This document shows, in pieces, positions 46,537 through 56,599 of a stretch of DNA of 64,000 bases. Each line of letters opens with the position of its first letter. The first letter of the stretch is position 1. The DNA is from Pinus tabuliformis (Eukaryota > Streptophyta > Pinopsida > Pinales > Pinaceae). The notes below the pieces were generated by a model. The model searched no databases. It had not been told where the DNA came from and saw only the letters and a list, made by a program, of their open reading frames with translations. Where the stretch lies: assembly GCA_031772625.1 (NCBI GenBank), contig CM062814.1, forward strand, positions 364,037,750 through 364,101,749. The letters are read 5' to 3'. A program made the position numbers and the translations under genes.

Positions 46537-48561
46537 AAAACATTCGTATTTATCCTAGTTTGGGTTGTTTGCTCTTGATCAAGGTTTGTTTTCTTGATTT
46601 ATTATTTTTATAGTGTTAGTGACTTATTGTCTTCCCATGCTTCAAGTCTGATATTTTGGATCAGGCCTTGATTTTTTATTTTTCTTAATTGAACTTTTTA
46701 TACACATTTTTTTAGGGATACAATAGCGTATACATGTTTGCTTCCTCAAATAGACTCATGTATATGCGAGTTTCCTGTGTTTGAAATGCGTGTGCATGCC
46801 TCTGTGCCTTTACATAGTTGCGTATACCTAATTTTGAATTAATTTTTCAAAATATTTTGTCTAGTTAAGTCTATTGCCTGGTGACTTTTTCTATTTTCTG
46901 GTCATTCATTGTTAGTAGAGCTCCGCTCTCTTGCAAGTTTTCAATTTCAAATCTTCTTCTCGGTGAAAAACCTAGTTGACCTAGAATTTATTTTTTAGTA
47001 AGGTTTCAGTTTGCGTTTTGGGTTGAAGCATTCTATCAAAAGTTTGTGGTTGTTCTGGCTTTCTAGAACAAGAAATTAGTTTCAATTTCATTTATAACCC
47101 CAATTTTAGATTTCTTTGCTTTTCCCTTTTGGTTGACCTATTTTGCTTTTCATGGTTTTTGAGTGTCTCTTTGGTAATCTTGAGATTCGTTCTTAACATT
47201 CTGTTGGTTTGCTGAAGTCTTTTGTACTGCTATTCAGATCAATTAATGCAAGTTTGTGGTCCTTTCTCATTTCAAGTCTCATTTTATTGATGAGTTGGAT
47301 AACTTGTGAAGTTCAGGGACTCTTTATGCTTGTTTCTTGATCTTTGAAGTTTACTAATCTTTTGTGACCTCAAAAATTTCTTTGGGTTTTTAAAATAAAA
47401 AGACAAAAACATATCTTTTTCCTTTCTTTCTCTCCTCAAGTTGTTTTTTTTTATTTCTTTTTTTTTTTGTTTTTAAGCAATTGTGAACTTTTTCAATTGG
47501 TTTTGCTTGGTTTTGAGGGAAATTTGTTATTTATTTTTTTCCCTATTTATTTTAAAGTTGGATTATTGAACTTCTAAAAGAACACATTTGCTTATTATAT
47601 GAGCATTCATAGGATCTTGCACCATCATTTGAGTTTGCATCATGTTAGTTTGTACAATAAGCATTTTTAGTCCTTTTGTTAGATTTTGAGTGTGTGGAGT
47701 TGATACGGATTTAAACAAGAACACAAAAAATTATAGATATAACCATAAATATAGAGATGCAATAGAAATAATACTTCATTTCATTAATATAAAATACTGA
47801 AATATGCTTACAAATAGAAATGGAAATAAACTAGCTCAGGTGATTGTAGCTTATCTTTGAGAAGAGATGTGGCAGCTACATCCCTCTGAATTCAATTACA
47901 ATGAGGCTCAAGGGCCTTTTCATTATTGAACAATAATATCAAACCATAAACAACCAAAACCCTAACCCGAGGAGATGTAACACCAAGATTTTATGGGCCC
48001 CGTTGGGGTTATTTGGACAACCAACTTCCCAGGGTCGTGACTTGGTCATATTATCTTTATTTGACACACATGATACTCCGTTGGAAGGATCTCTCTGAGG
48101 ACTACGACGGAAAAAATGATTTTATCTAAAATCCTTTGGAGGTAGATTTCCAAAAACAACTTTGTTTAGGGCCTCAAAACAGCTCCAGAAGCTTAGGACC
48201 TAAAAAATTTCTAAAAATAGTAAATTGTGCTACAATTAAGGAAACTAAAAAACTGAAAGAAACAATGGTGGGGATCCAAGTCAAATTGGCAGGTGGCCAC
48301 CAATATCCACCTGGATCAAGAGTGTTTCTGAAAAAGAAAAGAAAAAAGAAATATCTTGCTTATATACATTTTTGTAGAATTAAGTAGAAATCCATTTTCA
48401 TTGAAGAAAATAACTGCATACATATAGTTAAGTTTCTATTGATTTATTTTGCATTGAAAACACCATAAGATTCACTCTCATTGTACCTTTGACTTAAAGA
48501 AAATCCCTCTAAAATCAAGCGCTTTAATAAAAATAACTAGAAATTTTTTAATTTGTCATTA
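46537..48561 (+). other. Long AT-rich leader of the probable gypsy element
   Basis: About 2 kb with T-rich tracts, no coding domain, ending at the insertion point of the minus-strand element at 48,562. If the model is right, its continuation is 57,636-58,320. Confidence 0.4.
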
Positions 48562-48713
48562 GTTATCGGGAAATATAGTGTCCACTCGGAGCTGCTAGTC
48601 CCACTAAGACTAGTAGGTATCTTAGAAACAAACAAACTAAAACTAATTTTGTTTTCCTTTATGAGAAGTAGATAAGAGTGGAATGAAGGACACCAACCTC
48701 AATCTTGCGCTTG
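48562..48713 (-). repeat. Truncated left LTR of copy 2
   Basis: GTTATCGGGAAATATAGTGT... to cttgcgcttgg matches the first ~150 bp of the right LTR at 56,600. The initial T is missing. The match stops where the Penelope-like element begins. Confidence 0.85.
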
Positions 48714-50422
48714 GTCCTATCAGGCAGGATTGTGCAGTGGCCTTGAGAAAGGCTAAGCCGCCCAAGAGTAACCTCAGCAGAGATGAATCTTTAGCTCTCA
48801 GATCCTTAAACCAGAACAAGGATATCATTGTTCTTAAGGCTGACAAGGGTGGTGCTGCCGTGATTCTTAACATGGTTGATTACCGCAGCAAGATGTTGGA
48901 TCATCTTCATAATAGTGGTAGCTACAAAAAGCTTTCCAAAAATCCCTTGAAGAAGGTTGCTATAAATGTGGCTGTGGCCATTAAATCCATTGGCTCGTTG
49001 AGTTCCTTGCACCATAAGCTCATTGAAAGCAACCCTATTACTCCTAGAATCTATGGCCTCCCAAAGATCCACAAGGAAGGTGCCCCCTTAAGGCCCATCG
49101 TCAACACCATTGGAGGTCCTACCTATCTTCTTGCGAAGTTCCTGGCTTTAAAGCTTAAGCCCCTCATTGGTCGGATGGAGTCCTTCGTAAAAGACTCTGC
49201 CTCCTTTATCGACGAGCTCAAGGACATTAAGCTTGATCCTGGGGACATTCTTGTCAGTTTTGATGTTGTCTCCCTGTTCACTTGCATCCCTATTAATGAG
49301 GCCATGATTGTGATCAACCGCCTAATGGATCCTGACACGGCTAGGTTGGTTGAGATCTGTCTCACTTCCACCTTTTTCAGTTTTGAAGGGGAGTTCTTCG
49401 AGCAAACATGTGGGGTTGCTATGGGATCCCCCCTTTCCCCTGTTGTTGCTAATCTGTTTATGGAAGATTTTGAGTCCAAAGCTCTGAACTCTTCCCAGCT
49501 CCTTCCTAAACTATGGAAGAGGTATGTGGATGACACCAATGTCATATGGTCTCATGGCCAGGATGAGCTTGATCTCTTCTTTGATCATCTTAACAGGCAG
49601 TCCTCAGCCATTAAGTTCACTAAGGAGCAGGAAGTTGAGGGATGCCTTCCTTTCCTTGATATTCTTATTTCTAGGAATGATGATGGTTCCCTCGCCCATC
49701 AAGTTTTTCGAAAGAAAACTCATACGGAGCAGTATCTTCATGCAAGTTCCCACCATTTCCCAGCTCAAAAGATGGGTGTTCTTAGTACCCTTGCTACTCG
49801 GGCCATGAGGATCTCAGACAAGAAGAGCTTTGAGAAGGAAAAATCCCATCTGTTGGATGTCTTTGTGGAGAATGGTTACAGTAGATACATGGGTCATAGG
49901 CCTTTCCTTAAAGCTTCCAAGAATTCTCTGGTGAAAAGAGAGCCAAAAGATCGTGTTCCTGGTGTCCATCTACCTTATGTTCAAGGGACCACTGATAGAA
50001 TTGGTAGGATTCTCAGGAGACATAGTATCCCTGTGTCCTTCAGGCCCCTGAACACCATTCGTTCGTCTCTCAGATCGGTGAAGGATCCCATCGACCCTAA
50101 TGATATGAAGGGTGTTTATATGATCCCTTGTTCTTGTGGGACCCCCTATATTGGGGAGACTGGTCGTTCCATTAATCAGAGGATTAGTGAGCACGCAGCG
50201 GATCTGAAGCATAGGAGATTTAAGTCTTCCGCTTTGGCTGAACATGCTGAGAAAACCAATCATCATGTTTCTATCGAAGAAGCCAGTGTTATTGCTAAGG
50301 TTCCGCATTTCCATCATCGAAAATTCAGGGAAGCGCTTGAGATCGAAAAGAGACCAAGCAATCTCAATAGAGAGGATGGTTGGAAAGTCAGTAGGTGTTG
50401 GGTCCCAGCCCTCTCTTCCTAG
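48683..50422 (+). CDS. Penelope-like reverse transcriptase with GIY-YIG endonuclease
   Basis: One uninterrupted 579-codon frame. Residues 1-11 are encoded by the flanking LTR; PLE protein starts about residue 12. RT motifs in order: KADKGGAAVIL (~52), PRIYGLPKIHKEGAPLRPIV (~120), LVSFDVVSLFTCIP (motif A, ~190), CGVAMGSPLSPVVANLFM (motif B, ~240), WKRYVDDTNVIW (YVDD, ~280) and LPFLDILISR. A C-terminal GIY-YIG nuclease follows: GVYMIPCSCGTPYIGETGRS, conserved Arg/His (INQRISEH), Glu in REALEIEK and Asn in NREDG. It copies its RNA at a nicked target. PLE proteins are usually longer at the N terminus, so this copy is 5'-truncated, but every catalytic residue I can check is present. Its sequence is visibly more GC-rich than its surroundings. 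Closest known group by inference: the conifer Dryad PLEs. Confidence 0.95.
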   Translation: MKDTNLNLALGPIRQDCAVALRKAKPPKSNLSRDESLALRSLNQNKDIIVLKADKGGAAVILNMVDYRSKMLDHLHNSGSYKKLSKNPLKKVAINVAVAIKSIGSLSSLHHKLIESNPITPRIYGLPKIHKEGAPLRPIVNTIGGPTYLLAKFLALKLKPLIGRMESFVKDSASFIDELKDIKLDPGDILVSFDVVSLFTCIPINEAMIVINRLMDPDTARLVEICLTSTFFSFEGEFFEQTCGVAMGSPLSPVVANLFMEDFESKALNSSQLLPKLWKRYVDDTNVIWSHGQDELDLFFDHLNRQSSAIKFTKEQEVEGCLPFLDILISRNDDGSLAHQVFRKKTHTEQYLHASSHHFPAQKMGVLSTLATRAMRISDKKSFEKEKSHLLDVFVENGYSRYMGHRPFLKASKNSLVKREPKDRVPGVHLPYVQGTTDRIGRILRRHSIPVSFRPLNTIRSSLRSVKDPIDPNDMKGVYMIPCSCGTPYIGETGRSINQRISEHAADLKHRRFKSSALAEHAEKTNHHVSIEEASVIAKVPHFHHRKFREALEIEKRPSNLNREDGWKVSRCWVPALSS

Positions 50423-50439
50423 TCGTTTTTTCATCCTCT

Positions 50440-51345
50440 TTGGTTTTTGGTGTCTTTTATCGTTATTTTCACTTATTTATTTATTTTATTATTGTTATTA
50501 TTATTTTTATTTATTTATTTATTTATTTATTTATTTTTTAATCGTGTTTATAGCAACCTATTTCTTCTGATGCCTTTCCTATTATTTTTATTGATTATTT
50601 TATTTAAGAGCCTCCGTGTAACTAATTTCCTTTCTTTACTGCTTATATTTCTAATCTATCATCCTTTGTTTTTCTTTATTACCTTTATTATTTAACACAC
50701 AATTTTTATAATATTTTTAAAATAAAATTAATTTTATACATTACTCTATACATCTAATTTTTCCTTTTTATTTTTATTTTTTACTTATTTATTAATTTTT
50801 TATTTTATTTATTTATTTATATTATTTTATTTATTATTATTTTATTTTTACTTTTATTTATTTATTTATTTTTATTTTTATTCTTATTTTTATTTATTTG
50901 TTTATATATTTTATTTTTATTATTTTTATTTTGTGTTTTTTGTATTTATTTTATTCATTTATTTATTTATTTATTTTATTGTTATTTAATTTGTTATTAT
51001 TATTTTTATTTTATTTTTATTCATTTAGTTATTTTTATTCACATTTAACTCTTATTCACATTTAGTTACTTATTTTTATTTATTTATTATTTTATTTATT
51101 TATTTATTTATTATTATTTTATTTTTATTTATTTATATATTTTTATTTTTATTTTTATTTTTATTTATGTGTTTATTTATTTTATTTTTATTATTTTTAT
51201 TTTGTGTTTTTTGTATTTATTTTATTTATTTATTTATTTATTTATTTTATTGTTATTTAATTTGTTATTATTATTTTATTTTTATTCATTTAGTTATTTT
51301 TATTCACATTTAACTCTTATTCACATTTAATTTATTCATAGAAGC
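50440..51345 (+). repeat. TTTA/TTTTA-rich 3' region of the Penelope-like element
   Basis: About 900 bp composed almost only of T and A, with T strongly favoured on the plus strand (units TTTA, TTTTTA). Within it two segments of about 265-271 bp period are tandemly duplicated (first near 50,895-51,066, second near 51,168-51,345, each containing 'ttgtgttttttgtattta' and 'cacatttaactcttattcac'). Plus-strand frames here (Leu/Phe/Tyr/Ile only) are not genes. Confidence 0.85.
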
Positions 51346-51508
51346 GGTCCTTTGCAACTAATTTCCTTTTAAAAATAATTGACCTTTAATTTTTAAATAT
51401 TTATTAATAAACTATTATCACTAATTTAAATGATTTATTGGTCTCCTAGATAACTTATCTCCTGTTTTATTATAAAAAATGTTTTGATCCCGGTCCATTA
51501 GTCAATAT

Positions 51509-51531
51509 TAACGGTTGGTCAAACTAGCCGT
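51509..51531 (+). other. Short inverted repeat before the TATA box
   Basis: AACGG...CCGTT, 5-bp arms around a 13-base loop, just upstream of the promoter-like site. Significance is unknown. Confidence 0.35.
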
Positions 51532-51549
51532 TGGAGGCTCTGCTCGGTC

Positions 51550-51556
51550 TATATAA
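51550..51556 (+). promoter_or_regulatory. TATA box in the PLE pLTR-like region
   Basis: TATATAA lies 34 bases upstream of the hammerhead core. This spacing would place transcription starts close to the ribozyme, as expected if this is the PLE terminal repeat. Confidence 0.5.
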
Positions 51557-51582
51557 CATGCTAAGCTGGATCTGTTTCTTCA

Positions 51583-51633
51583 ACTTGCCCTGACGATGAA
51601 CCACACTGGTTGGTTCGAAACGCGTCGACAAAT
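51583..51633 (+). ncRNA. Hammerhead ribozyme motif (type I, PLE class)
   Basis: Conserved core CTGACGA (51,590-51,596); stem II GAACC/GGTTC (51,598-51,602 with 51,612-51,616); core GAAA (51,617-51,620); minimal stem III ACGCGT; cleavage triplet GTC (51,624-51,626). Stem I forms between 51,583-51,589 and 51,627-51,633 with two C-A mismatches. The string CGAAACGCGTCGACA and the very short stem III are typical of hammerheads in Penelope-like elements, which process the element's RNA by self-cleavage. Cleavage is predicted after C51,626. Activity of this copy is uncertain because of the stem I mismatches. Confidence 0.85.
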
Positions 51634-51703
51634 GAGATTCCATGTGATTTTCGCCGAAATCTTTCTCTAACTTGATATGGATCACAGAAGCCTAAACTCT
51701 ATT

Positions 51704-51908
51704 AAGGAAGCCAGTGGCAAAGACCTACCAGAAGAGAGAGGAATCCAGCAAGGAACCAAGTGCAAGACAGAGGTTGGTCTCCTTATTCTTCTCTTATCTT
51801 TTTCTCATAAAGGAAAACGAAAGTAGGTTTTAGTGTGTTTGCTTCTAAGGAAGCTACCAGCCTTAGTGGGACTAGGAGCTCTGTATAACACTAGTTTTCC
51901 CGATAACA
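51704..51908 (+). repeat. Inverted LTR fragment at the right side of the PLE
   Basis: The reverse complement begins exactly at an LTR terminus (TGTTATCGGGAAAACTAG) and runs about 205 bp through 'cttgcacttggttccttgct' to 'tttgccactgg'. Its orientation is opposite to the element's own LTRs. It is not an exact inversion of 48,562-48,713: its sequence is a different family variant, in places closer to copy 1. Confidence 0.85.
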
Positions 51909-52580
51909 GTAGCATTAACCCTAAATATGGATGGTGTGATGGACCAATGGTGATATGACTAGTGAATGGAACAACCCAACCCGACTCGGATGCAGAGTGA
52001 AAGTGTCATGTTCAAGAGCGACTTGCTACCAATACATTTTCTTCAAGTTTTCTTCCCAAATTTTCCCTAGTCATCGTTGACCAGTACCTCTTTATTTTTT
52101 TCAAGCTTGAGAAGGATAACATATGCTTTTTCTATAATTTACCCTTCGGGAAAACCCGTCGCTATATTTTAACGAGCCTAGTGACAGTGAAACTCGTTCT
52201 TGTCTGTATGGACAAGTTTGTCTCTATTCAGTTTTAACGAGTTTAATGACAAAGATAACTCGGTCCTTTTCAATTTTAGAGAGTCTGAAAGGGACATAAA
52301 GGAAACTCCAATAATCCTTTTTCGTCATATAATCCCTTAAGTCTGAAAAAGTATAAAATAATACAAAATGGATGAATTTTCGGTAATTTTAACAAGCCGA
52401 ACAAAACAAGCGCTCGATCCTTTTGTGTAATAATCCCTCAGGTCCAGAAAGATTAAAATCTAGAAGAGGGATAACACTTCTGGTCGCTTTAACGATCTGG
52501 AGAGGCCAATTGCTCGGTAATCTTTTCATGTTTTACGAGTCAAGTGAAAAGAGCTTAAAGGAGACTCGTTTTTGAGGAAC
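51909..52580 (-). repeat. Copy 2 pseudoknot-like array (with preceding interior)
   Basis: Colinear with about 30,969-31,645 of copy 1. The units are kept at 52,085-52,575. ATCCCTC/GAGGGAT and ACGAGTC/GACTCGT (last unit, near 52,535-52,570) are intact. In the unit near 52,378-52,415 stem 1 reads TTCGG/CCGAA where copy 1 has TTCtCAG/CTGAA. One hairpin reads CGAG/CTCG where copy 1 has TGAG/CTCG. Changes on both sides of stems that keep pairing support the structure. Confidence 0.65.
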
Positions 52581-53392
52581 GAGTGATAATTTCGGGTAGC
52601 AGCTAATTCCGGGTAAGGTTTGGAATTTTCCAATCACGGCAGTGTCACAAGGATGGCTAACAAGATCACTCTTCGTAGTTGTTCCTCAAAAGGGGTAAAC
52701 AATCAAATGGAGGTGAATGATCGGATAAAATAGAGTGGAGGTGATGATGAGAACACCACCAGGGCTCAAAAGCTGATGATAATGCATTCACAATGGTTAT
52801 TTACCGGAAATTGGTTCAATTTTTAATGAGCTTAAACTCTGGGGGAATGTTTGCTCATTGCTTCTGTTTAATTTTTAACTAGCATGAACTCCACATAAAA
52901 ACTGCTCGTGCTAGTCGTATAATAAGGATATCTCATCTAAGATACATTTTTTATGGAGCTTGCACCTTTCAAAGCTTTGCCCTGGATCCTTTCTTTATGC
53001 AAGTTTGGAACGACCAATCCTATGAGTTTAAAGGGTTTGATAATCTACAAACTAAGAAAATAAATGGTCGCTCTTCACTTGCATGCAAAAAGGTTTGCAT
53101 GGCCCCAGGTATAGTGAAAAATTTCCAGGTTACCATATAGAAATTCCTGCTTTCGCAAGATAGTTTCCATCCACACCGCAGATAGAAACACTTCCTAGCT
53201 TAGTCTGTCTAGACTAGGGTGGTTCTAAAACCCAACCTCCTAACCTTGACGAAGGAATCTTATTCCGGTCCAATCCTGGACGGGTATCGGATCAGTCATT
53301 TTCCTTCGTGGAAACCTACTCTATACCTAGAGTTTCCATGCCGGAGCAGGCCAAGGTGCATGCCCCCTGGGATTCAATCATGTCCTCCCGAA
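52581..53392 (-). other. Non-coding interior of copy 2
   Basis: Colinear with 31,646-32,457 of copy 1 but with a different middle. It includes one additional hairpin (ACTAGCA/TGCTAGT near 52,877-52,917) and lacks copy 1's 59-bp tandem duplication. Confidence 0.5.
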
Positions 53393-54307
53393 TCACTCAC
53401 GCTCATGAGGTGGATGGACTGGATATTGATGAGACATTCCTTGCGTGAAAAGACCATTTAGGGATGGTATTGGACTATTGGTTATGTGTGAGCTGGGAAA
53501 CAATAGCTGGTCTACGAGCTTGACAACTCTACCTTCATGCGAAAAACACATTACTGTAAAGAGTGGGGAGACAATGGCTACCATGCTATAAATATAGTCG
53601 CGTCCAAGGAGTAGATTATAATCTAGAGGTCCTCGGACTACCATTACGTTCATGTAAATGGTTTTCCTTCTCAATGTTATGGGCACATTGGGAAGGGTCC
53701 CTAACGGTCGACTGGTTCCTTTGTCGAAGCCTGTTAGATTTCTCATCTCAGGCAGAAGCGATGGCGAACCAATCGCTTCCCAAGAAATTGACGAAAGGAT
53801 ACTCACAGAAGCCCCTTCATCTATGATGGTACCAACCATGATCATTTTGTAATCTTGTACAATGATTCGAAATGGTACATTGGCCGGTACCCGAGGTCTA
53901 CCTAGTAGATTCCAATCGAAGGAAATGACTAGGTTGCTTGGAGGTGGGACCGAATAGACAGTCGGATATGACTCTGACGAGCTTCCTTCCTACGGTAAAG
54001 GAACGTGTAGACTGCCCCCATGTTCATCAGAGTCTGTGTTTACGAAAGGAATTTGGACGGTGTCGTTCTCATTCTCTTTGGTGATTGTGTCATCTGAAGA
54101 TGGACCTTCTGAAGACAAGACCGGGTCGACTGCCACCTCAACCTTTTGACTTTCGTCTGGTATGGGTTCAGTGGGTTTATCCTCAATGACAGATGCTTCA
54201 ACCGACAACAATGGTGTGTCGGTCGGATTTTCAACTAGCGACGGACTCAGCAAGAGTTTCTTATATCCAGGAGGAAGCCGTAGCAGTGAAGCCGAACGGT
54301 CATCCAA
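53393..54307 (-). pseudogene. Protease-like domain of copy 2
   Basis: Minus-strand frames 53,990-54,307 (linker) and 53,393-53,845 (protease-like) match copy 1's product closely: IIDEGASVSILSSISWEAIG, TSRPLGTLPNVPITL, LDYNLLLGRDYIYSMVAIVS. The D-E-G triplet is again present. One stop lies between the two frames, at the same relative place as in copy 1, so it may be a family feature (or a shared ancestral lesion) rather than independent decay. Confidence 0.8.
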
Positions 54308-54990
54308 AACTCTTTTAGCTTTGTCTAGGAAGGGACAATGGTGGACGACGTGATCTCCTTCACACAGTTTACAAGGAAATTTACATTTCCCTTTTTATCC
54401 AAATGCTTCGCTTTCACTAGTTGATGGTGTACTTTCAACATGGTCTTCAGAGGTTGATGACACCGGGTTGTGCAAATGAGGAGACCAGTCCCTTAAGATC
54501 TGAGGGATGCAGGGACAATCGCGGTGGTAGTGGTCTCCTTTGCAAATGACACATGGAGATTTAGGCTTAGATGGTGCAATGTGTGGATTTTCACTAGATG
54601 ATACCTGGTTACCCCTTTTCGCCTTTGTCTCCTTCTTCTTTTTCTTTTTCTTCTCCTTCCCCTTCTTCTCCTTCTTAGTTACTTTATTTTGGGCCTTACA
54701 AGATTTATCAAGTGAAGAGGAAGGAGGAGAGGGACAATCAGATGAAGTAGAAGGTTGGGGGGTAACTTTAGTATCATCCAGTTGCTGACTTGATTGTTCA
54801 GGAATCACGGTGTTTTAAACGACGGAGGTCGAGAAGAGCCATATTGGCAAGCCAATCATCAATCCTGGAAGTGACAATGTGGCGAAATGAGGTGCACCAA
54901 CATCTCCCCAAGAGGAGAAAGGACTAGGATTTCATCCAAGGGGAACTCCTTGGTTGGTGGACTCCATTTTCCTCAGCCTAAGACGAACGT
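54308..54990 (-). pseudogene. Nucleocapsid-like gag remnant of copy 2
   Basis: Equivalent to 33,400-34,048: an N-terminal MESTNQGVPL segment with an in-frame stop, Ser-rich stretch, Lys-rich run (KEKKKKKKKETKAK), first knuckle CVICKGDHYHRDC in the frame 54,395-54,808, then a stop and the second knuckle CKFPCKLCEGDHVVHHC near 54,340-54,395. As in copy 1 there is no capsid domain, so its loss precedes both insertions. Confidence 0.8.
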
Positions 54991-55044
54991 GAGAATGGTG
55001 ATATTATTCTGATTAAAATAAATTTTAGATGCTTTGACACAACT

Positions 55045-55200
55045 TGTTTTTTCAATTTTTAAGAGTTAAGAAAAAACAAAAGATGACTCTAGTCGCCTTC
55101 GATTTGTAATGAGCCTGAAGTGACAAGTTCTCAGATGGACCTTTTCCTTTAAGGAGTCTGAAAAGGAACGAAAGAGACTACTCTGGAAATCTAGATAGAG
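55045..55200 (-). repeat. Copy 2 second pseudoknot-like array
   Basis: Corresponds to 34,128-34,263. The last unit keeps CCTTTTC/GAAAAGG and most of stem 2 (AGTC/GACT). The other two are partly eroded. Confidence 0.55.
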
Positions 55201-56577
55201 GGATTACCAAACCAATCGCAAAACTGTAGAATACTTTTTATGGTACGACAGTCAATCTTCCTGAATGCTATGTTCAGTGCATTGCGATAGGGCGGCAGAC
55301 ACGGCTTCCTATGGATAAAGGATATAGCCTATTGTGGTCTTCTAATATATACTCGATGGTACGTGGGAGCACAAGTCTGTACTGGCACTTGTCGTCTCAA
55401 AGAGGAGGAATCACCCAACCAACAGTGAAAGCGACAGTTACCAGGCTTTACGACACCAGAATACGTCTCTAGCCTAGACTTCTAGATGTTGTGCATTAGG
55501 TTCCAAAGCATTTTTAGGTTCATTAACTTTATTTTGTAGTTGATCTTTCTAAAGAAATTTTCCTTTCAGGTTCATCGCATGATGAAAGAGAGATTATATT
55601 CTTTCAACATAGAGCAGAGAGCACACACTAGATGCACTATCCTAAATCAAACCAACAAGCAGTCTAAATGCAAATACAGATGCATGTATTTGTTTTCAGC
55701 TTTCTTAATGTGTGAATGACAAGAAGAATGCTAAGCACAAATATGAATTATCTTTTCAAAGCGACAGTACTAACAAATTTCTCTTCAAAACGAAAGGAAG
55801 ATAATAATGACACTTTACTATTTTGAATTGAAAACTGCTTTCGACACTTGAAAAAATACTAATTCAAATCAAATACAAGAGTAACTATATAATCGACCAT
55901 CAAGAACAATGGAATTCTTTTCTTTGACTGAAAATGAAACTTGCGACACTTTCAAATCAAAAGATGATAGTTCGACTATGCTACTACTTTGTAAAAGAGA
56001 ACTGAAAATGGCGGAAAATACATAAAAACATTCACAATTATTTTCACAATGGAGGTGGAATAATGGAAAGGAAGGGGGTTTCCACAGTGGTATACTGATC
56101 ACAGACAGCAAAACTCCTAAATAGAGTTGAAGAAAGTGAACACAAAAACCAAAATCTGAGAGCAGAAGAGGTCTTGTCTAATCAACACACCTGTAACACA
56201 GGGAAAGTGTGATGCAGCAAACCTACTGCACATGGGAAGTGCAATGCATCCAGATTCCCAAGTAAAAGGTGCGATGGTCCAGGGACGAGACTTCAACTAG
56301 GTTCCAGGTCACAATTTGCAGCTCAGTTCAGGGATTTAGGCTGGGCAAGTGATGTACAGTAAATAGAAATCACAAGGGTTGATCTAATGAGGTTACTAGA
56401 GCCACCACTAGGGTAATTAGAAAGTTTTGCAAATCGATTGTTCAGTCTATAAACAAAACCCGGAGATAGAATGAAGTGGCATTAGCAAATGTAGTTCGAA
56501 GGCTAGTTGGCTTGACTTCACGCTCCATCTGTAAGTTTATAAAACAAACAAATATAGACAAATAAATAATCTATTCG
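55201..56577 (-). other. Untranslated leader of copy 2
   Basis: Colinear with 34,269-35,767 with small deletions (for example, about 90 bp missing near 55,580). No protein coding is seen. Confidence 0.6.
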
Positions 56578-56596
56578 CTCCCCAGCGGAGTCACCA
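56578..56596 (-). other. Primer binding site of copy 2
   Basis: Minus strand TGGTGACTCCGCTGGGGAG, three bases from the LTR; one change from the consensus TGGCGACTCC start of Arg-tRNA-type primer sites in plant gypsy elements. Confidence 0.8.
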
Positions 56597-56599
56597 TTT

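Larger units (their letters stand above)
48714..51703 (+). mobile_element. 5'-truncated Penelope-like element (Dryad-like)
   Basis: The element starts abruptly in the RT N-terminal region within the left LTR of copy 2. It continues through the coding frame, a T-rich 3' region (50,440-51,345), a promoter-like TATA box and a hammerhead ribozyme motif. It ends near 51,703, where inverted LTR sequence begins. PLEs lack LTRs of retroviral type but carry terminal 'pLTR' repeats with hammerhead motifs; only the 3' one is present here. The exact 3' end is uncertain by a few tens of bases. Confidence 0.85.

Noticed and set aside
49123..49545. Long minus-strand frames opposite the PLE gene (also 49,970-50,434)
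   Set aside because: Shadow frames of a strongly coding plus strand; no domain.
48683..50422. Telomerase, group II maturase or LINE reverse transcriptase
   Set aside because: ADKG start, GVAMGSPLSP motif and C-terminal GIY-YIG domain are specific to Penelope-like elements; no maturase or APE domain.
50447..50695. Hydrophobic Leu/Phe/Tyr/Ile frames in the TTTA tract
   Set aside because: By-product of TTTA/TTTTTA repeats downstream of the PLE stop codon.
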